From Desulfobacteraceae bacterium (lineage in GTDB: Bacteria; Desulfobacterota; Syntrophobacteria; Syntrophobacterales; Syntrophobacteraceae), in the NCBI GenBank assembly GCA_021372635.1, contig JAJFUA010000011.1:1-34743 (forward strand): DNA of 34,743 bases. Reading direction: 5' to 3'. Each line of letters starts with the position of its first letter. The stretch's first letter is position 1. The notes below the pieces were generated by a model that ran no database searches, was not told where the DNA came from, and saw only the letters and a list, made by a program, of their open reading frames with translations. The position numbers were made by a program, and so were the translations under genes. Shown piece by piece: positions 15,873 to 23,924 of the stretch.

Positions 15873-15991
15873 ACCCGGGCGCCGCAATGGTCGATCCCGG
15901 GAACGGCCTCCGGGCTGTTCCCGGCCGCTTCCCCCCGTTTTCCATTCTGCCGATATCGCCTGCTTTCCTTTCGCAGCACCCATTTTTCCCA

Positions 15992-16026
15992 GGCAAATAA
16001 CAATTTGCCCAAAACCTGATTTTTTT
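15992..16026 (+). terminator. Hairpin and T-run after the membrane-hairpin gene
   Basis: A 7-bp stem (15992-15998 with 16003-16009, loop AACA) is followed after 10 bases by seven T (16020-16026). The gap between stem and T-run is longer than in a classic terminator. Confidence 0.45.
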
Positions 16027-16038
16027 GTAGAAGAATAT

Positions 16039-16066
16039 TTGACTTTTCGCGGGTTGACGGTAAGAA
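16039..16066 (+). promoter_or_regulatory. Possible promoter before the HExxH gene
   Basis: TTGACT (16039-16044), a 16-base spacer and TAAGAA (16061-16066) lie about 75 bases before the GTG start. The -10 box is weak. If real, it may serve the HExxH-gatC-gatA unit. Confidence 0.28.
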
Positions 16067-16140
16067 CGATCCGCTGTCTTGGGCATTCCACGTTTTTTTT
16101 CGTTTATTCTCGGATTGCCGCGGGAAAAGAACGAGTATAA

Positions 16141-16746
16141 GTGGACAAAAAGCAAGGTGGCCGTGTAGTCGACGGGTTGCATACGGTGGAAGGGATCACA
16201 CAGGACATCAAACGATCGGCTTTCGATGAAAGCGAGATTTCCGTCTTGAGGCAGTCCATCTCGATTTCGGAAGATCTCATCAGCGACTTTTACAAGATTT
16301 CCACTTCCGAATGGAAGAGGTACCGGTATGACATACAGTCCTTGAAGGACCTCCATGAAGAGGAAATCACGGACGGCGCGTTTGCCCAGATTCGCCGCTA
16401 CCGGAGATGCCCGGATGAACGGCTGCGGGGGAGCGAAGTCGGGGATTTCTTCAAGATCTGCCTTCAAGATCACGTGATTCGGAGGGCCACGCAGAGGGAT
16501 CCCGGAATCCGGCTTTTTCCGCTCAGCGTATATATCGTCATCCACGAACTGATTCACGTCGTCCGCTTTGCAAGATTCCTGCAGCGTTTCGACAGTACGA
16601 CGGCCGAGCGGGACGCCGAGGAAAAACGGGTCCACGCGCTGACCTTCCAGTTGCTGGGAGGATGCAGAATCGGCGGCATAGCGGAGATCCTCGATGCCTT
16701 CAGGGATTCCCGCGCCATGGAAACATTCGTCGGCCTTTCCGAGTGA
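16141..16746 (+). CDS. Uncharacterised HExxH protein, possible zincin-like metalloprotease
   Basis: The 201-residue protein begins with GTG. It has no signal peptide. At 135-139 it carries HELIH within a hydrophobic helix (SVYIVIHELIHVVRFARFL), and further acidic residues follow (TTAERDAEEKRVHALTF, about 153-169), where a third zinc ligand Glu could lie. This is the layout of a zincin active site. I cannot place it in a named peptidase family. The start codon has only a weak ribosome-binding site (GAACGAG). It ends 52 bases upstream of gatC, so it may share a transcript with gatC and gatA, but nothing links their functions. A structural use of the motif, without catalysis, remains possible. 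Confidence 0.72.
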   Translation: MDKKQGGRVVDGLHTVEGITQDIKRSAFDESEISVLRQSISISEDLISDFYKISTSEWKRYRYDIQSLKDLHEEEITDGAFAQIRRYRRCPDERLRGSEVGDFFKICLQDHVIRRATQRDPGIRLFPLSVYIVIHELIHVVRFARFLQRFDSTTAERDAEEKRVHALTFQLLGGCRIGGIAEILDAFRDSRAMETFVGLSE

Positions 16747-16798
16747 GCGGGCACTGGCATTGCGCGCCGCGGAGGAAAGTGAAGGACAGGCAGCAGTC

Positions 16799-17089
16799 AT
16801 GAGAGAAAAAATCAGCAGGGAAGAAGTTCGGCACGTCGCGAAACTCGCCCGCCTGGACCTGGCGGAAAACGAGGAGACGCGCATGACCGACCAGATGAAC
16901 CAGATCCTGGGCTACATGGAAAAGTTGAACGAACTGAACACGCAGGAAGTCTCCGCGACGACGCACGCCATTCAGCGGCAGAACGTTTTCCGCGCGGACG
17001 AGGTGCGCGATTCACTGGAACGCGACCGGGCGCTCGCCAACGCACCCGAAAGCGACGGAGTGAGTTTCATCGTACCCAAGGTCATATAA
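16799..17089 (+). CDS. gatC: Asp-tRNA(Asn)/Glu-tRNA(Gln) amidotransferase subunit C
   Basis: The 96-residue protein shows the GatC pattern: ISREEVRHVAKLARLDLAE at the N-terminus, a helix MNQILGYMEKLNELNT, VSATTHAI, and a C-terminal NAPESDGVSFIVPKVI. GatC wraps around GatA and GatB and is needed for stable assembly of the transamidosome, which turns Glu-tRNA(Gln) or Asp-tRNA(Asn) into the correct amide. The length matches the family (about 95). gatA starts 24 bases downstream with a clear ribosome-binding site, so they form an operon. gatB is not in the window. Confidence 0.95.
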   Translation: MREKISREEVRHVAKLARLDLAENEETRMTDQMNQILGYMEKLNELNTQEVSATTHAIQRQNVFRADEVRDSLERDRALANAPESDGVSFIVPKVI

Positions 17090-17113
17090 GGCCGCTGAAA
17101 TGAGGTGAACGGC

Positions 17114-18583
17114 ATGGATCTCCATTCTCTTACCATCCACGAACTCCACGAACTGCTCTCCCGAAGGGAGGTGAGCGCCGCGGAGGTCGTGACCGCCTAC
17201 CTGCGCCGCATCGACCAGATCGATCCGGCCGTACAATCCTATCTCGCCGTGATGGCCGAGCAGGCAATGGAAAATGCCGGGCGATTCGATTCCGCCCGCG
17301 GGGATTCCTCCCTCTCTCTACTCGACGCCATTCCCCTCGCCATCAAGGACGTGATCTGCACGAAGGGGGTCCGGACCACCTGCGGTTCGCGCATCCTGGA
17401 GGGATTCGTTCCCCCCTACGACGGTACCGTCGTGGAACAGTTGCAGAAGGCGGGAGCCATTTTTCTCGGCAAGACGAACATGGACGAGTTTGCCATGGGG
17501 TCGTCTACGGAGAACTCCGCCTATTCGGCCACCAGGAACCCGTGGGACCTGGAGCGGGTGCCCGGCGGGTCCAGCGGCGGGTCGGCGGCGGCCGTTGCGG
17601 CGGATTTGTGCGCCGGTTCGCTGGGAACCGACACGGGAGGGTCCATTCGGCAACCGGCTTCCTTTTGCGGAGTGGTCGGACTCAAGCCCACCTACGGCCG
17701 GGTTTCCCGGTTCGGCCTCGTGGCTTTCGCCTCCTCCCTGGACCAGATCGGACCCATCACCAAGGACGTCGAGGATGCGGCCATTCTCCTGCAGGCCATA
17801 GCCGGCCACGACCTGCGCGATTCGACGTCGGTGGAGGCACCCGTCCCCGACTATCGAAGCAGTCTCAAGGAACCGCTGAACGGCCTCCGGCTGGGCATAC
17901 CGAAAGAGTACTTCATCGAGGGGATGCACCCCGACGTGGCTTCGGCCGTGCAGCGCGCGATCGTCACCTGCAGGGAACTCGGGGCGGAAATCATCGACGT
18001 TTCCCTGCCGCACACCGGATACGGCGTCGCCGCCTACTACATCATCGCCCCCGCGGAAGCGTCGTCCAACCTCGCCCGGTACGACGGCGTAAAATACGGG
18101 ATGCGGGTCTCCGGCAGCAGGGATCTCCTGTCCATGTACAGCCAGAGCCGCTCGCGGGGATTCGGTCCGGAAGTCAAGCGCAGGATCATGCTGGGCACCT
18201 ATGTTCTTTCCGCCGGCTATTACGACGCCTATTACAAGAAGGCTTCACAGGTAAGAACGCTCATCCGGCAGGATTTCCTGGATGCGTTCGAAAAATGCGA
18301 TGCCCTGCTGGCCCCGGTGGCCCCCAACCCCGCCTTCAAAATCGGCGAAAAAGCGGATGATCCTCTCCAGATGTACCTCAGCGACGTACTCACCCTGCCC
18401 GCCAGCCTGGCCGGCATACCGGGGATTTCCGTACCCTGCGGCTTTACCGGGAAAAACCTGCCCATCGGACTCCAAATCCTGGGGCCGCATTTCCGCGAAG
18501 ACGTGATCCTCCGGGTCGCCTATCAGTTCGAACAGGCAACCGAATATCACAAGGCCAGGGCACCATTGAACGGCCTGCCGTAA
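17114..18583 (+). CDS. gatA: Asp-tRNA(Asn)/Glu-tRNA(Gln) amidotransferase subunit A
   Basis: The 489-residue protein is a full-length amidase-signature enzyme. The catalytic triad is clear: Lys78 ([10 protein letters not shown]), the cis-Ser in [10 protein letters not shown] (about 153) and the nucleophile Ser177 ([12 protein letters not shown]). It hydrolyses glutamine and passes ammonia through a tunnel to GatB, which amidates the mischarged tRNA. ATG 17114 is preferred to GTG 17105 because GAGGTGA is 5-6 bases before it. It directly follows gatC. A 9-bp hairpin lies 39 bases past the stop. Confidence 0.96.
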   Translation: MDLHSLTIHELHELLSRREVSAAEVVTAYLRRIDQIDPAVQSYLAVMAEQAMENAGRFDSARGDSSLSLLDAIPLAIKDVICTKGVRTTCGSRILEGFVPPYDGTVVEQLQKAGAIFLGKTNMDEFAMGSSTENSAYSATRNPWDLERVPGGSSGGSAAAVAADLCAGSLGTDTGGSIRQPASFCGVVGLKPTYGRVSRFGLVAFASSLDQIGPITKDVEDAAILLQAIAGHDLRDSTSVEAPVPDYRSSLKEPLNGLRLGIPKEYFIEGMHPDVASAVQRAIVTCRELGAEIIDVSLPHTGYGVAAYYIIAPAEASSNLARYDGVKYGMRVSGSRDLLSMYSQSRSRGFGPEVKRRIMLGTYVLSAGYYDAYYKKASQVRTLIRQDFLDAFEKCDALLAPVAPNPAFKIGEKADDPLQMYLSDVLTLPASLAGIPGISVPCGFTGKNLPIGLQILGPHFREDVILRVAYQFEQATEYHKARAPLNGLP

Positions 18584-18622
18584 TCCCGTGTTGCGGGATA
18601 CCGGCTTCCCGCCTTTTGCGGC

Positions 18623-18651
18623 GGAATCCCCGAGTGCTGCCGGGGGATTCC
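18623..18651 (+). terminator. Hairpin after gatA
   Basis: A perfect 9-bp stem (18623-18631 with 18643-18651, loop of 11) lies between gatA and the next frame. A 6-bp stem (ATCCCG/CGGGAT) precedes it right after the gatA stop. No U-tract is present. Confidence 0.45.
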
Positions 18652-18670
18652 GTCCGGAACGGCCGCGGGC

Positions 18671-19186
18671 ATGCGCCTCCGCCGCGTCGCAATCGCCGTC
18701 CTGGTGCCGATTTTTGCCGCGCAGAGCTGGGTGGCCCAGCGGCCGTGGCGAAACCAGCTGGACCTGTACGCCTACGCCGTGGACGTCGAGCCACTGTCCG
18801 CGAGACTTCACACCTACTACGGCATGAACCTGCTGTCGCGGGGTGAAGTGCTTCCGGCGGCATGGCAGTTCATGGCGAGGGTTTATATCCTCGAGGAATT
18901 TCCCGGCCGGGTCGATCCCGCGCCGCTCTACCATCTCGAACAGATGCCCGTTCAGCAGAGGCTTCTGGAAGGCCCCTCCCTGCTTGCCCCGGAAGACCCC
19001 TGCCGGTTTCTGGACGACTATCTCGGATTTTTGCAGGCCAGGACCCCGCACCTGTCGCGGTATGTCCGCGAGGTACTGTCCAGGCGATACGCCGAGTGCG
19101 GCCGCAGCCTCAACGGGCAGGATTCAGAACAAAGCGGGCCTGACGGGGAAAAAAGCGGAATTGCGGATTCCAATGGAAGACCCTGA
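18671..19186 (+). CDS. Uncharacterised protein, possibly the C-terminal remnant of a TPR glycosyltransferase
   Basis: The 171-residue protein starts with one hydrophobic segment (VAIAVLVPIFAAQSW), then a WRNQLDLYAYAVDVEPLSARLHTYYGMNLLSRGE stretch (W at about 26). That layout, a last membrane helix followed by W-(R/K)-N, a helix and one TPR-like unit, is seen at the junction of GT-C membrane glycosyltransferases with C-terminal TPR repeats. The large N-terminal catalytic part is absent. The frame is open back to the gatA stop, but no upstream remnant matches and the ribosome-binding site is weak. It may be an intact short protein, a decayed gene, or a mis-set start. The C-terminal 20 residues are low-complexity. 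Confidence 0.5.
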   Translation: MRLRRVAIAVLVPIFAAQSWVAQRPWRNQLDLYAYAVDVEPLSARLHTYYGMNLLSRGEVLPAAWQFMARVYILEEFPGRVDPAPLYHLEQMPVQQRLLEGPSLLAPEDPCRFLDDYLGFLQARTPHLSRYVREVLSRRYAECGRSLNGQDSEQSGPDGEKSGIADSNGRP

Positions 19187-19215
19187 GGCAGTCCCACCCC
19201 GCCAGGGAGGAGAAA

Positions 19216-19234
19216 CGGGCCGCATGGCGGCCCG
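19216..19234. terminator. GC hairpin between convergent genes
   Basis: A perfect 8-bp stem (19216-19223 with 19227-19234, loop ATG) lies in the 66 bases between the 171-residue gene and glgC, which converge. It probably ends both transcripts; no U-tract is seen. Confidence 0.5.
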
Positions 19235-19252
19235 GCGGACTGACCCGCCCGC

Positions 19253-20524
19253 CTATTTGAAATATCCCTTGGGAACGACCACGATGCCGCGCGGCGTCAC
19301 CTCGAAGCGGCTCCGGTCCGCCTGCGGATCGATCCCGATCTGGGTATGGGGCGGAATGTAGTTGTGTTTGTCGATGATCGCTTTCTTGATCCTGCAGTAA
19401 CGGCCCACTTCCACGTCGTCCATGATGACCGATTCGTCGACCTCGGCCCAGCTCCGGACCAGCACGTTGCACGACAGGACGGAACTGCGCACGATTCCCC
19501 CGCTGATGATACAGCCGGGCGAAACGATGGAATCGACGGCGGTGCCGACCCTTGGCGGCGTTGCGTCCGGCTGGTTGAGCACGAATTTCGCGGGAGGGTA
19601 TTGCCGCTGGTACGTCCGTATGGGCCACAGGGAGCCGTACAGGTTGAAAAAGGGATCGACACCCGTGAGGTCCATGTTGGCGTTCCAGTAGGAGTCCAGT
19701 GTTCCTACATCGCGCCAGTACTGCGAATCCCGCGTGCCTTCCACCAGGATTCTGCGGCGCACGCCTTCCTCGTCTACCATGCGGACGTAGTCCATGATCT
19801 TGTTCAGGCGCCGGTAGGGATAGGCCATCACCTTGAGTTCGCCGATGAGCTTGGGGATGATGTCCCCACCGAAGTCGTCGTCGTCCGTCTTGTGGAGCAG
19901 GTCGATGAGCAGGTCGGCCCGGAAGAGATAGATTCCCATGGAGGCCAGCGACCGCTCCGGGTCGTCGGGGATGGCTTTGGGCTCTTTCGGCTTTTCCTGC
20001 CAGGCGCGAATGCGGAAGTCGTTATCCACTTCGGCGATGCCGAATTCCGAAGCCGTGCTGCGGTCCACCTCCAGCAGGCCCACCGTCACGTCCGCCCCCT
20101 TGGCCTCGTGATACTCCCGGAACTTGGAGTAATCCATCTTGTAGACGTGGTCTCCGGAGAGAATCAGGACGTATCTCGGCCTTTCCCTTTCGAGGAGGTA
20201 GAGGTTCTGGCGAACACAGTCTGCTGTCCCGCGGTACCATTCCGTCCCCAGCCTCTGCTGCGGCGCGGCGATGCGAATGTAGTGGCCGAGGTCCGCCGAA
20301 AAGATGTTCCAGCCTTCCTCGAGGTGATCCACGAGGGATTGCGACTTGTACTGGGGAAACACGAGGATTTTGTAGATCTGAGAGTTGATGCAGTTGCTCA
20401 AGGGAATGTCTATGAGCCGGTAAATGCCGCCGAAAGGGACGGCGGGTTTCGAGCGATCGTCCGTGAGGGGCATGAGTCTCTGCCCTCTACCCCCCGCCAT
20501 GATCACGGTCAACACGTCTTTCAT
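19253..20524 (-). CDS. glgC: Glucose-1-phosphate adenylyltransferase (ADP-glucose pyrophosphorylase)
   Basis: The 423-residue protein has the bacterial GlgC pattern. It shows the nucleotide loop MAGGRGQRLMPLTDDRSKPA, FGGIYRLIDIPLSNCINS, and WYRGTADCVRQNL. The catalytic region is ILSGDHVYKMDY, and the substrate site is WQEKPKEP. A left-handed beta helix follows (SIVSPGCIISGGIVRSSVLS). It makes ADP-glucose from glucose-1-phosphate and ATP, the committed step of glycogen synthesis, and is usually under allosteric control. ATG 20524 has GGAGAG 5 bases upstream; the longer frame to 20590 overlaps the gap after the thioredoxin-like gene. It is 67 bases downstream of that gene, in line with recO-ccdA-tlpA, but no other glycogen gene is in the window. 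Confidence 0.93.
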   Translation of the reverse strand: MKDVLTVIMAGGRGQRLMPLTDDRSKPAVPFGGIYRLIDIPLSNCINSQIYKILVFPQYKSQSLVDHLEEGWNIFSADLGHYIRIAAPQQRLGTEWYRGTADCVRQNLYLLERERPRYVLILSGDHVYKMDYSKFREYHEAKGADVTVGLLEVDRSTASEFGIAEVDNDFRIRAWQEKPKEPKAIPDDPERSLASMGIYLFRADLLIDLLHKTDDDDFGGDIIPKLIGELKVMAYPYRRLNKIMDYVRMVDEEGVRRRILVEGTRDSQYWRDVGTLDSYWNANMDLTGVDPFFNLYGSLWPIRTYQRQYPPAKFVLNQPDATPPRVGTAVDSIVSPGCIISGGIVRSSVLSCNVLVRSWAEVDESVIMDDVEVGRYCRIKKAIIDKHNYIPPHTQIGIDPQADRSRFEVTPRGIVVVPKGYFK

Positions 20525-20591
20525 AACTACTCTCCCCTCCTGCTTCGCTGAAACCTGTCGGCGGCAACCGGCTTCAGGCAGCCGCAGCATC

Positions 20592-21149
20592 TCAGCGGGA
20601 TTGGCGGAGCAACTGCTTTATATCCGGAGGCACGGTATTGGACCGGTATGCCACCTTGCCGTCCCGGTCCACCAGGATGAACAGCGGAATACCCTGCACG
20701 CGGTAGCTCTTGGTCACCTCTCCGCCCTCGTCATAGAGGTTGGGATAAGGTGCAGGGTGACCCGCCATGTATTTTTTCATGCGCTCCGGCGTGTCCACTC
20801 CTCCCACGTTGATGCCCAGAATCTCCAGTTCGCTTTCGGGCACGTCCTTGCGCATGCCGGCCACCTGGGGCTTCACCGCAAGGCATGCAGGACACCACGT
20901 CGCCCAGAAATAAAGGAGGACGGGGCGGTTTCCCTTGTAGCTGCTCAGACGGTGGCCGGAGCCGTTCGTATCCTTGAGTTCAAAGTCGGATGCCTGCGCT
21001 GCTCCGGGGTCCTTGCCCAGAAAAGCCAGCAAATCCGGTTTCCCTTCGGCGGCGTTCCCCACTCCCGGACCGCCCCAGAAAACCTGGAGAAGAAACATGA
21101 AACCGGCCGCACACAGCAGTGCCCTCCCCGTACTCCCCTTCGTTCTCAT
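20592..21149 (-). CDS. TlpA/ResA-family exported thiol-disulfide oxidoreductase
   Basis: The 185-residue protein has a signal or anchor segment (RALLCAAGFMFLLQVFWG) and a thioredoxin fold with the redox motif WCPAC (85-89), preceded by KGNRPVLLYFWAT. The strand VQGIPLFILVDRDG supplies the cis-Pro typical of thioredoxin-like proteins. Such proteins keep cysteines reduced outside the cytoplasm, for example in cytochrome c maturation. Its ATG overlaps the ccdA stop by 4 bases (ATGA), so the two are translationally coupled and CcdA is its probable electron donor. Confidence 0.9.
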   Translation of the reverse strand: MRTKGSTGRALLCAAGFMFLLQVFWGGPGVGNAAEGKPDLLAFLGKDPGAAQASDFELKDTNGSGHRLSSYKGNRPVLLYFWATWCPACLAVKPQVAGMRKDVPESELEILGINVGGVDTPERMKKYMAGHPAPYPNLYDEGGEVTKSYRVQGIPLFILVDRDGKVAYRSNTVPPDIKQLLRQSR

Positions 21150-21853
21150 ATCCAGAACTCTCCTGTCTTAATGAAAAAGTATTCAGCAGCCAATATCATA
21201 ATCAGCCCGAAGAGCTTTTGCACCCGCATCATCCAGATCCCGGAACGAGGCAGGGAAGCGAGCAGGCCGGTGAACGTGCCGACGAGGATTACGAAAAATC
21301 CCAGTCCGTAGGCGAAGGCAAAAAGCATTACGATCCCCCAGATCAGCTCCTGCCGGGTAGCCACGATGGTCAGCAGGACGCCGAGGATGGGCGTGGTGCA
21401 GGTGCTGACGACTAGGGCGGAAGCGCCGCCGAGCAGGAAGCTCGTCAGCAGATCGTGCCCTTTGAAATCGCGGACCTGGAACCGATTCAGAAAGGCGGGG
21501 GGCGTCATGGGCACGGCCCCGAGCATCACGAGGCCGAACAGAAGGCAGATGTTCCCGACGACCAGGAAAGTCCACTTGCTGGTGGCAAGCATCCCGAAGA
21601 GCTGCCCGGTGAGTGCGGCAAAAGCGCCGAGCCCGGCATAGACCACTGCCAGACCCAGCACATATACGATGGACAGGGCAAAGCCGCGCCAGCGCTTTCC
21701 CTCCGATTTCCCCCCGATGAACGCCACGGTGATAGGCATCATGGGATAGGTACAGGGGGTGAAACTCGCCAGGACTCCTCCCGCAAAAGCCAGGAAAATG
21801 GCCAGTACGGGATGATGCACCGCTATGGCCTCAAACTGTGCGATCCATTCCAA
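21146..21853 (-). CDS. ccdA: CcdA/DsbD-type transmembrane electron carrier
   Basis: The 235-residue protein has about six membrane helices and the two redox cysteines of the CcdA family, in FTPCTYPMMP (Cys34) and VSTCTTPILG (Cys152). It carries reducing power from cytoplasmic thioredoxin across the inner membrane to periplasmic partners. The start is TTG at 21853, with AAGGA 9 bases upstream, and lies within the last 23 bases of recO; the next in-frame start (GTG 21820) would shorten the N-terminus. It overlaps the tlpA-type gene by 4 bases. Without the two extra periplasmic DsbD domains it is the short form. Confidence 0.9.
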   Translation of the reverse strand: MEWIAQFEAIAVHHPVLAIFLAFAGGVLASFTPCTYPMMPITVAFIGGKSEGKRWRGFALSIVYVLGLAVVYAGLGAFAALTGQLFGMLATSKWTFLVVGNICLLFGLVMLGAVPMTPPAFLNRFQVRDFKGHDLLTSFLLGGASALVVSTCTTPILGVLLTIVATRQELIWGIVMLFAFAYGLGFFVILVGTFTGLLASLPRSGIWMMRVQKLFGLIMILAAEYFFIKTGEFWI

Positions 21854-22625
21854 AGATGTGTCCTTCCCTTCCCGCTTCCGTACAGACCTGCTCCAGCATT
21901 CTGAGACTCTTCAACTCCCGTCTGGTAATATCCCGGATCCAGTCCAGCACCCCGTGCAGTATGGGGGTTTTCCTCTCCTGGAGAAGGCGCAGCCGCCACA
22001 CTTTGTCCAGAGCAAGCCGTCTCGCCTGCTGAATGAGAACCAGCGTTCCGAGGTCCAGCTTCAATTGACCGTCCTGCAACGAACGATGCTCCGAGCAGGC
22101 CAGCTTTCCCTGCTGCAGATGCCACCACCAGCGCGTATCCTCCCGAATCGGGCGCAGGCAGACGCAGCAATTCTCCAGGGCGGGCAGATAACCCATTGCA
22201 TCCAGGAAACGGATCAGGAACAGGAGGATCACGTTCAACGGGTCCTTCGATCCGGCCAGTTGGCCCAAAGTCGCATCGAACAGTGAGAAGACCTCCGGCT
22301 GACACTCGCCCTCGGGCGTCATCTCCATGACGATTTCGGAAACCAGGGCGCCGTATCCCCACCGTTCCACATCTGTTCGCAGCTCCAGGTGAGGTTCGAC
22401 GAGCTTGCAGGCCTCGACCCAGATCAGGGACTTCCTCTCACGGTATGTCAAAGCCACCAGGCTGCACGGCTCGAAGGCGTGCACGAACCTTTTCTGGCTT
22501 CGCCTGGCTCCCTTCGCGATTCCCTTGAGCTTTCCCCCCTCCTGAGTATAGAAGGTAATCAGGCGGTCGGATTCCCCGTAGTCGCGTGTGCTCAAAACAA
22601 AAGCGCTCGTATCGTGTACGTTCAT
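21831..22625 (-). CDS. recO: DNA repair protein RecO
   Basis: The 264-residue protein shows the RecO pattern: an N-terminal OB fold (TSAFVLSTRDYGESDRLITF, KGIAKGARR), then a helical domain with a zinc-site-like cluster (ENCCVCLRP and GKLACSEH). RecO anneals single strands and, with RecR, loads RecA onto SSB-coated DNA in RecF-pathway repair. There is no good ribosome-binding site before ATG 22625. The ATG overlaps the stop of a small upstream frame (ATGA), which suggests coupling. ccdA starts inside its 3' end. Confidence 0.93.
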   Translation of the reverse strand: MNVHDTSAFVLSTRDYGESDRLITFYTQEGGKLKGIAKGARRSQKRFVHAFEPCSLVALTYRERKSLIWVEACKLVEPHLELRTDVERWGYGALVSEIVMEMTPEGECQPEVFSLFDATLGQLAGSKDPLNVILLFLIRFLDAMGYLPALENCCVCLRPIREDTRWWWHLQQGKLACSEHRSLQDGQLKLDLGTLVLIQQARRLALDKVWRLRLLQERKTPILHGVLDWIRDITRRELKSLRMLEQVCTEAGREGHIFGMDRTV

Positions 22626-22807
22626 CTCATAAATGCCCGGGCAGGAACCAGATCGTCCAGTATGTCTTCAACCGTTTCGCCTACTTTTTTATTTATAGCC
22701 CACCAGCGGCCGAATTCCCATTCTTTCAGGCCGGCGCCGGACCGGATACTTTTCCGGCATGCTCCGCGCATTCCGCCACGAAGGCGCTCCCGCAAAAGAG
22801 GAGGCAT
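22622..22807 (-). CDS. Possible small ORF coupled to recO
   Basis: A frame of up to 61 codons ends in an ATGA overlap with recO. Its last 25 residues (NKKVGETVEDILDDLVPARA) have sensible composition, the rest is Arg- and Gly-rich. Its start, if ATG 22807, lies inside a terminator hairpin and has no ribosome-binding site; ATG 22771 is an alternative. It may be a real small gene that provides coupling, or chance. Confidence 0.25.
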   Translation of the reverse strand: MPPLLRERLRGGMRGACRKSIRSGAGLKEWEFGRWWAINKKVGETVEDILDDLVPARAFMR

Positions 22808-22827
22808 CCGCAGGTGGGGGATGCCTC
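22801..22827 (-). terminator. Terminator of the mfd-surA-rodZ unit
   Basis: A perfect 9-bp stem (22801-22809 with 22819-22827, loop of 9) lies about 125 bases after the rodZ stop. On the minus strand it is followed by TCTTTTG, a short U-rich tract. It separates the mfd-surA-rodZ unit from recO. Confidence 0.6.
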
Positions 22828-22953
22828 AACGAAGATACGCCCTTGCGGCGAGTAACGGGACTTCCTGTTCCTTGCCGTTCCGCCGGGACTCATCCGTTGA
22901 AAAAGCTTTTCGGCCGGGCACCTTTCGGCGGTTCGCAAAGAGGATCGCAGCGG

Positions 22954-23910
22954 CTACCGGGCGGGATTCCTCCCCTGGTCCGGGACCAGCTTGGGGTCGG
23001 GCAGATGCAGACGCACCACCCGCTTTGACGACTGCGCGGGGGCGGTGACGGGGGTTCCGTTCCACGACAGGCTGATGGCCCCCGATTTTCCCATTATGAC
23101 CTGGACGTCCTTCTCCACTTCCCACTCCCGTTTTTCACCCTGCTGCAGCGTGGCTTTCTGAACGGGCTTGCCGTCGGATTTCACCTCGATCCAGGCTTTT
23201 CGGGAAGCGACTGCGGTAAGGCGGTTCTTTCGGGCGGGTTGGAAAACCGCCACGGCTCCTTCTTCGGGCAGCACCTCTCCCGGGCGGGGGGTGGAGGCAA
23301 CGGGGACCGGACGGCTCGCAACAGGTTCGGCAGGCTTCGCGGAGACCCCCTGGGGAGTCTTGTCCGGCTTACCTTCCGGCGCTTTGGGAAGGAACGCGGG
23401 CGGCTTTCCGGCATCCGGCTGCGCCGCTTTTCCGAATTCGGAAGGATTCCGCTCGGGCAGATCCAAGGGCAGTTCCTGCTGTGGATACACTTCTTTCGAT
23501 GCGGACGGAGAATCCGCCAGCCGGGCGCGCTTTTCGGCAATCATCCTGCCGCAGTAGAGCGCTCCGGCAATGACGAGCAACCCGAAAATGACGATGTACA
23601 ATCCTGCCCGGCTCTTCTGGTGGAAGGACCGGGACCAGGCGCCGTAGCGCTGAATGCCTTCATCCTGGCGGTCGCAGGCTTGAATCTGGGTTTCAAACCG
23701 TTCCAGGAGGGGAGCAGGGTCCATTCCCAGGGCGGAACAGTATGAACGGATAAAACCGCGAATCAGAAGCACCGTCCCGATCCGTTCGAATTCCCCTTCC
23801 TCCATGTGCTGAAGCATCTCTACGCTAACGCGTATTTTTTTCGATACGGCCTCCAGGGTCATGCCCTGCCGCAATCGTTCTTCCCTCAATATGTCTGCAA
23901 GATCTTTCAT
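22954..23910 (-). CDS. rodZ: RodZ-like cell shape protein (HTH, membrane anchor, C-terminal beta domain)
   Basis: The 318-residue protein begins with a Cro/CI-type helix-turn-helix (LADILREERLRQGMTLEAVS, then KKIRVSVEMLQHMEEGEF). A single membrane helix follows at about 105-124 (GLYIVIFGLLVIAGALYCGR). A long proline-rich linker leads to a C-terminal beta domain of the DUF4115 type (SRKAWIEVKSDGKPVQKATL, SLSWNGTPV). RodZ links MreB to the membrane and sets rod shape. The start ATG 23910 is 14 bases after the surA-like stop. It is the last gene of a three-gene unit and is followed by a hairpin. Confidence 0.88.
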   Translation of the reverse strand: MKDLADILREERLRQGMTLEAVSKKIRVSVEMLQHMEEGEFERIGTVLLIRGFIRSYCSALGMDPAPLLERFETQIQACDRQDEGIQRYGAWSRSFHQKSRAGLYIVIFGLLVIAGALYCGRMIAEKRARLADSPSASKEVYPQQELPLDLPERNPSEFGKAAQPDAGKPPAFLPKAPEGKPDKTPQGVSAKPAEPVASRPVPVASTPRPGEVLPEEGAVAVFQPARKNRLTAVASRKAWIEVKSDGKPVQKATLQQGEKREWEVEKDVQVIMGKSGAISLSWNGTPVTAPAQSSKRVVRLHLPDPKLVPDQGRNPAR

Positions 23911-23924
23911 GAGACTCACTACAC

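Noticed and set aside
19346-20551. A 401-codon plus-strand frame opposite glgC
   Set aside because: The glgC motifs are complete on the minus strand and the plus frame matches nothing.
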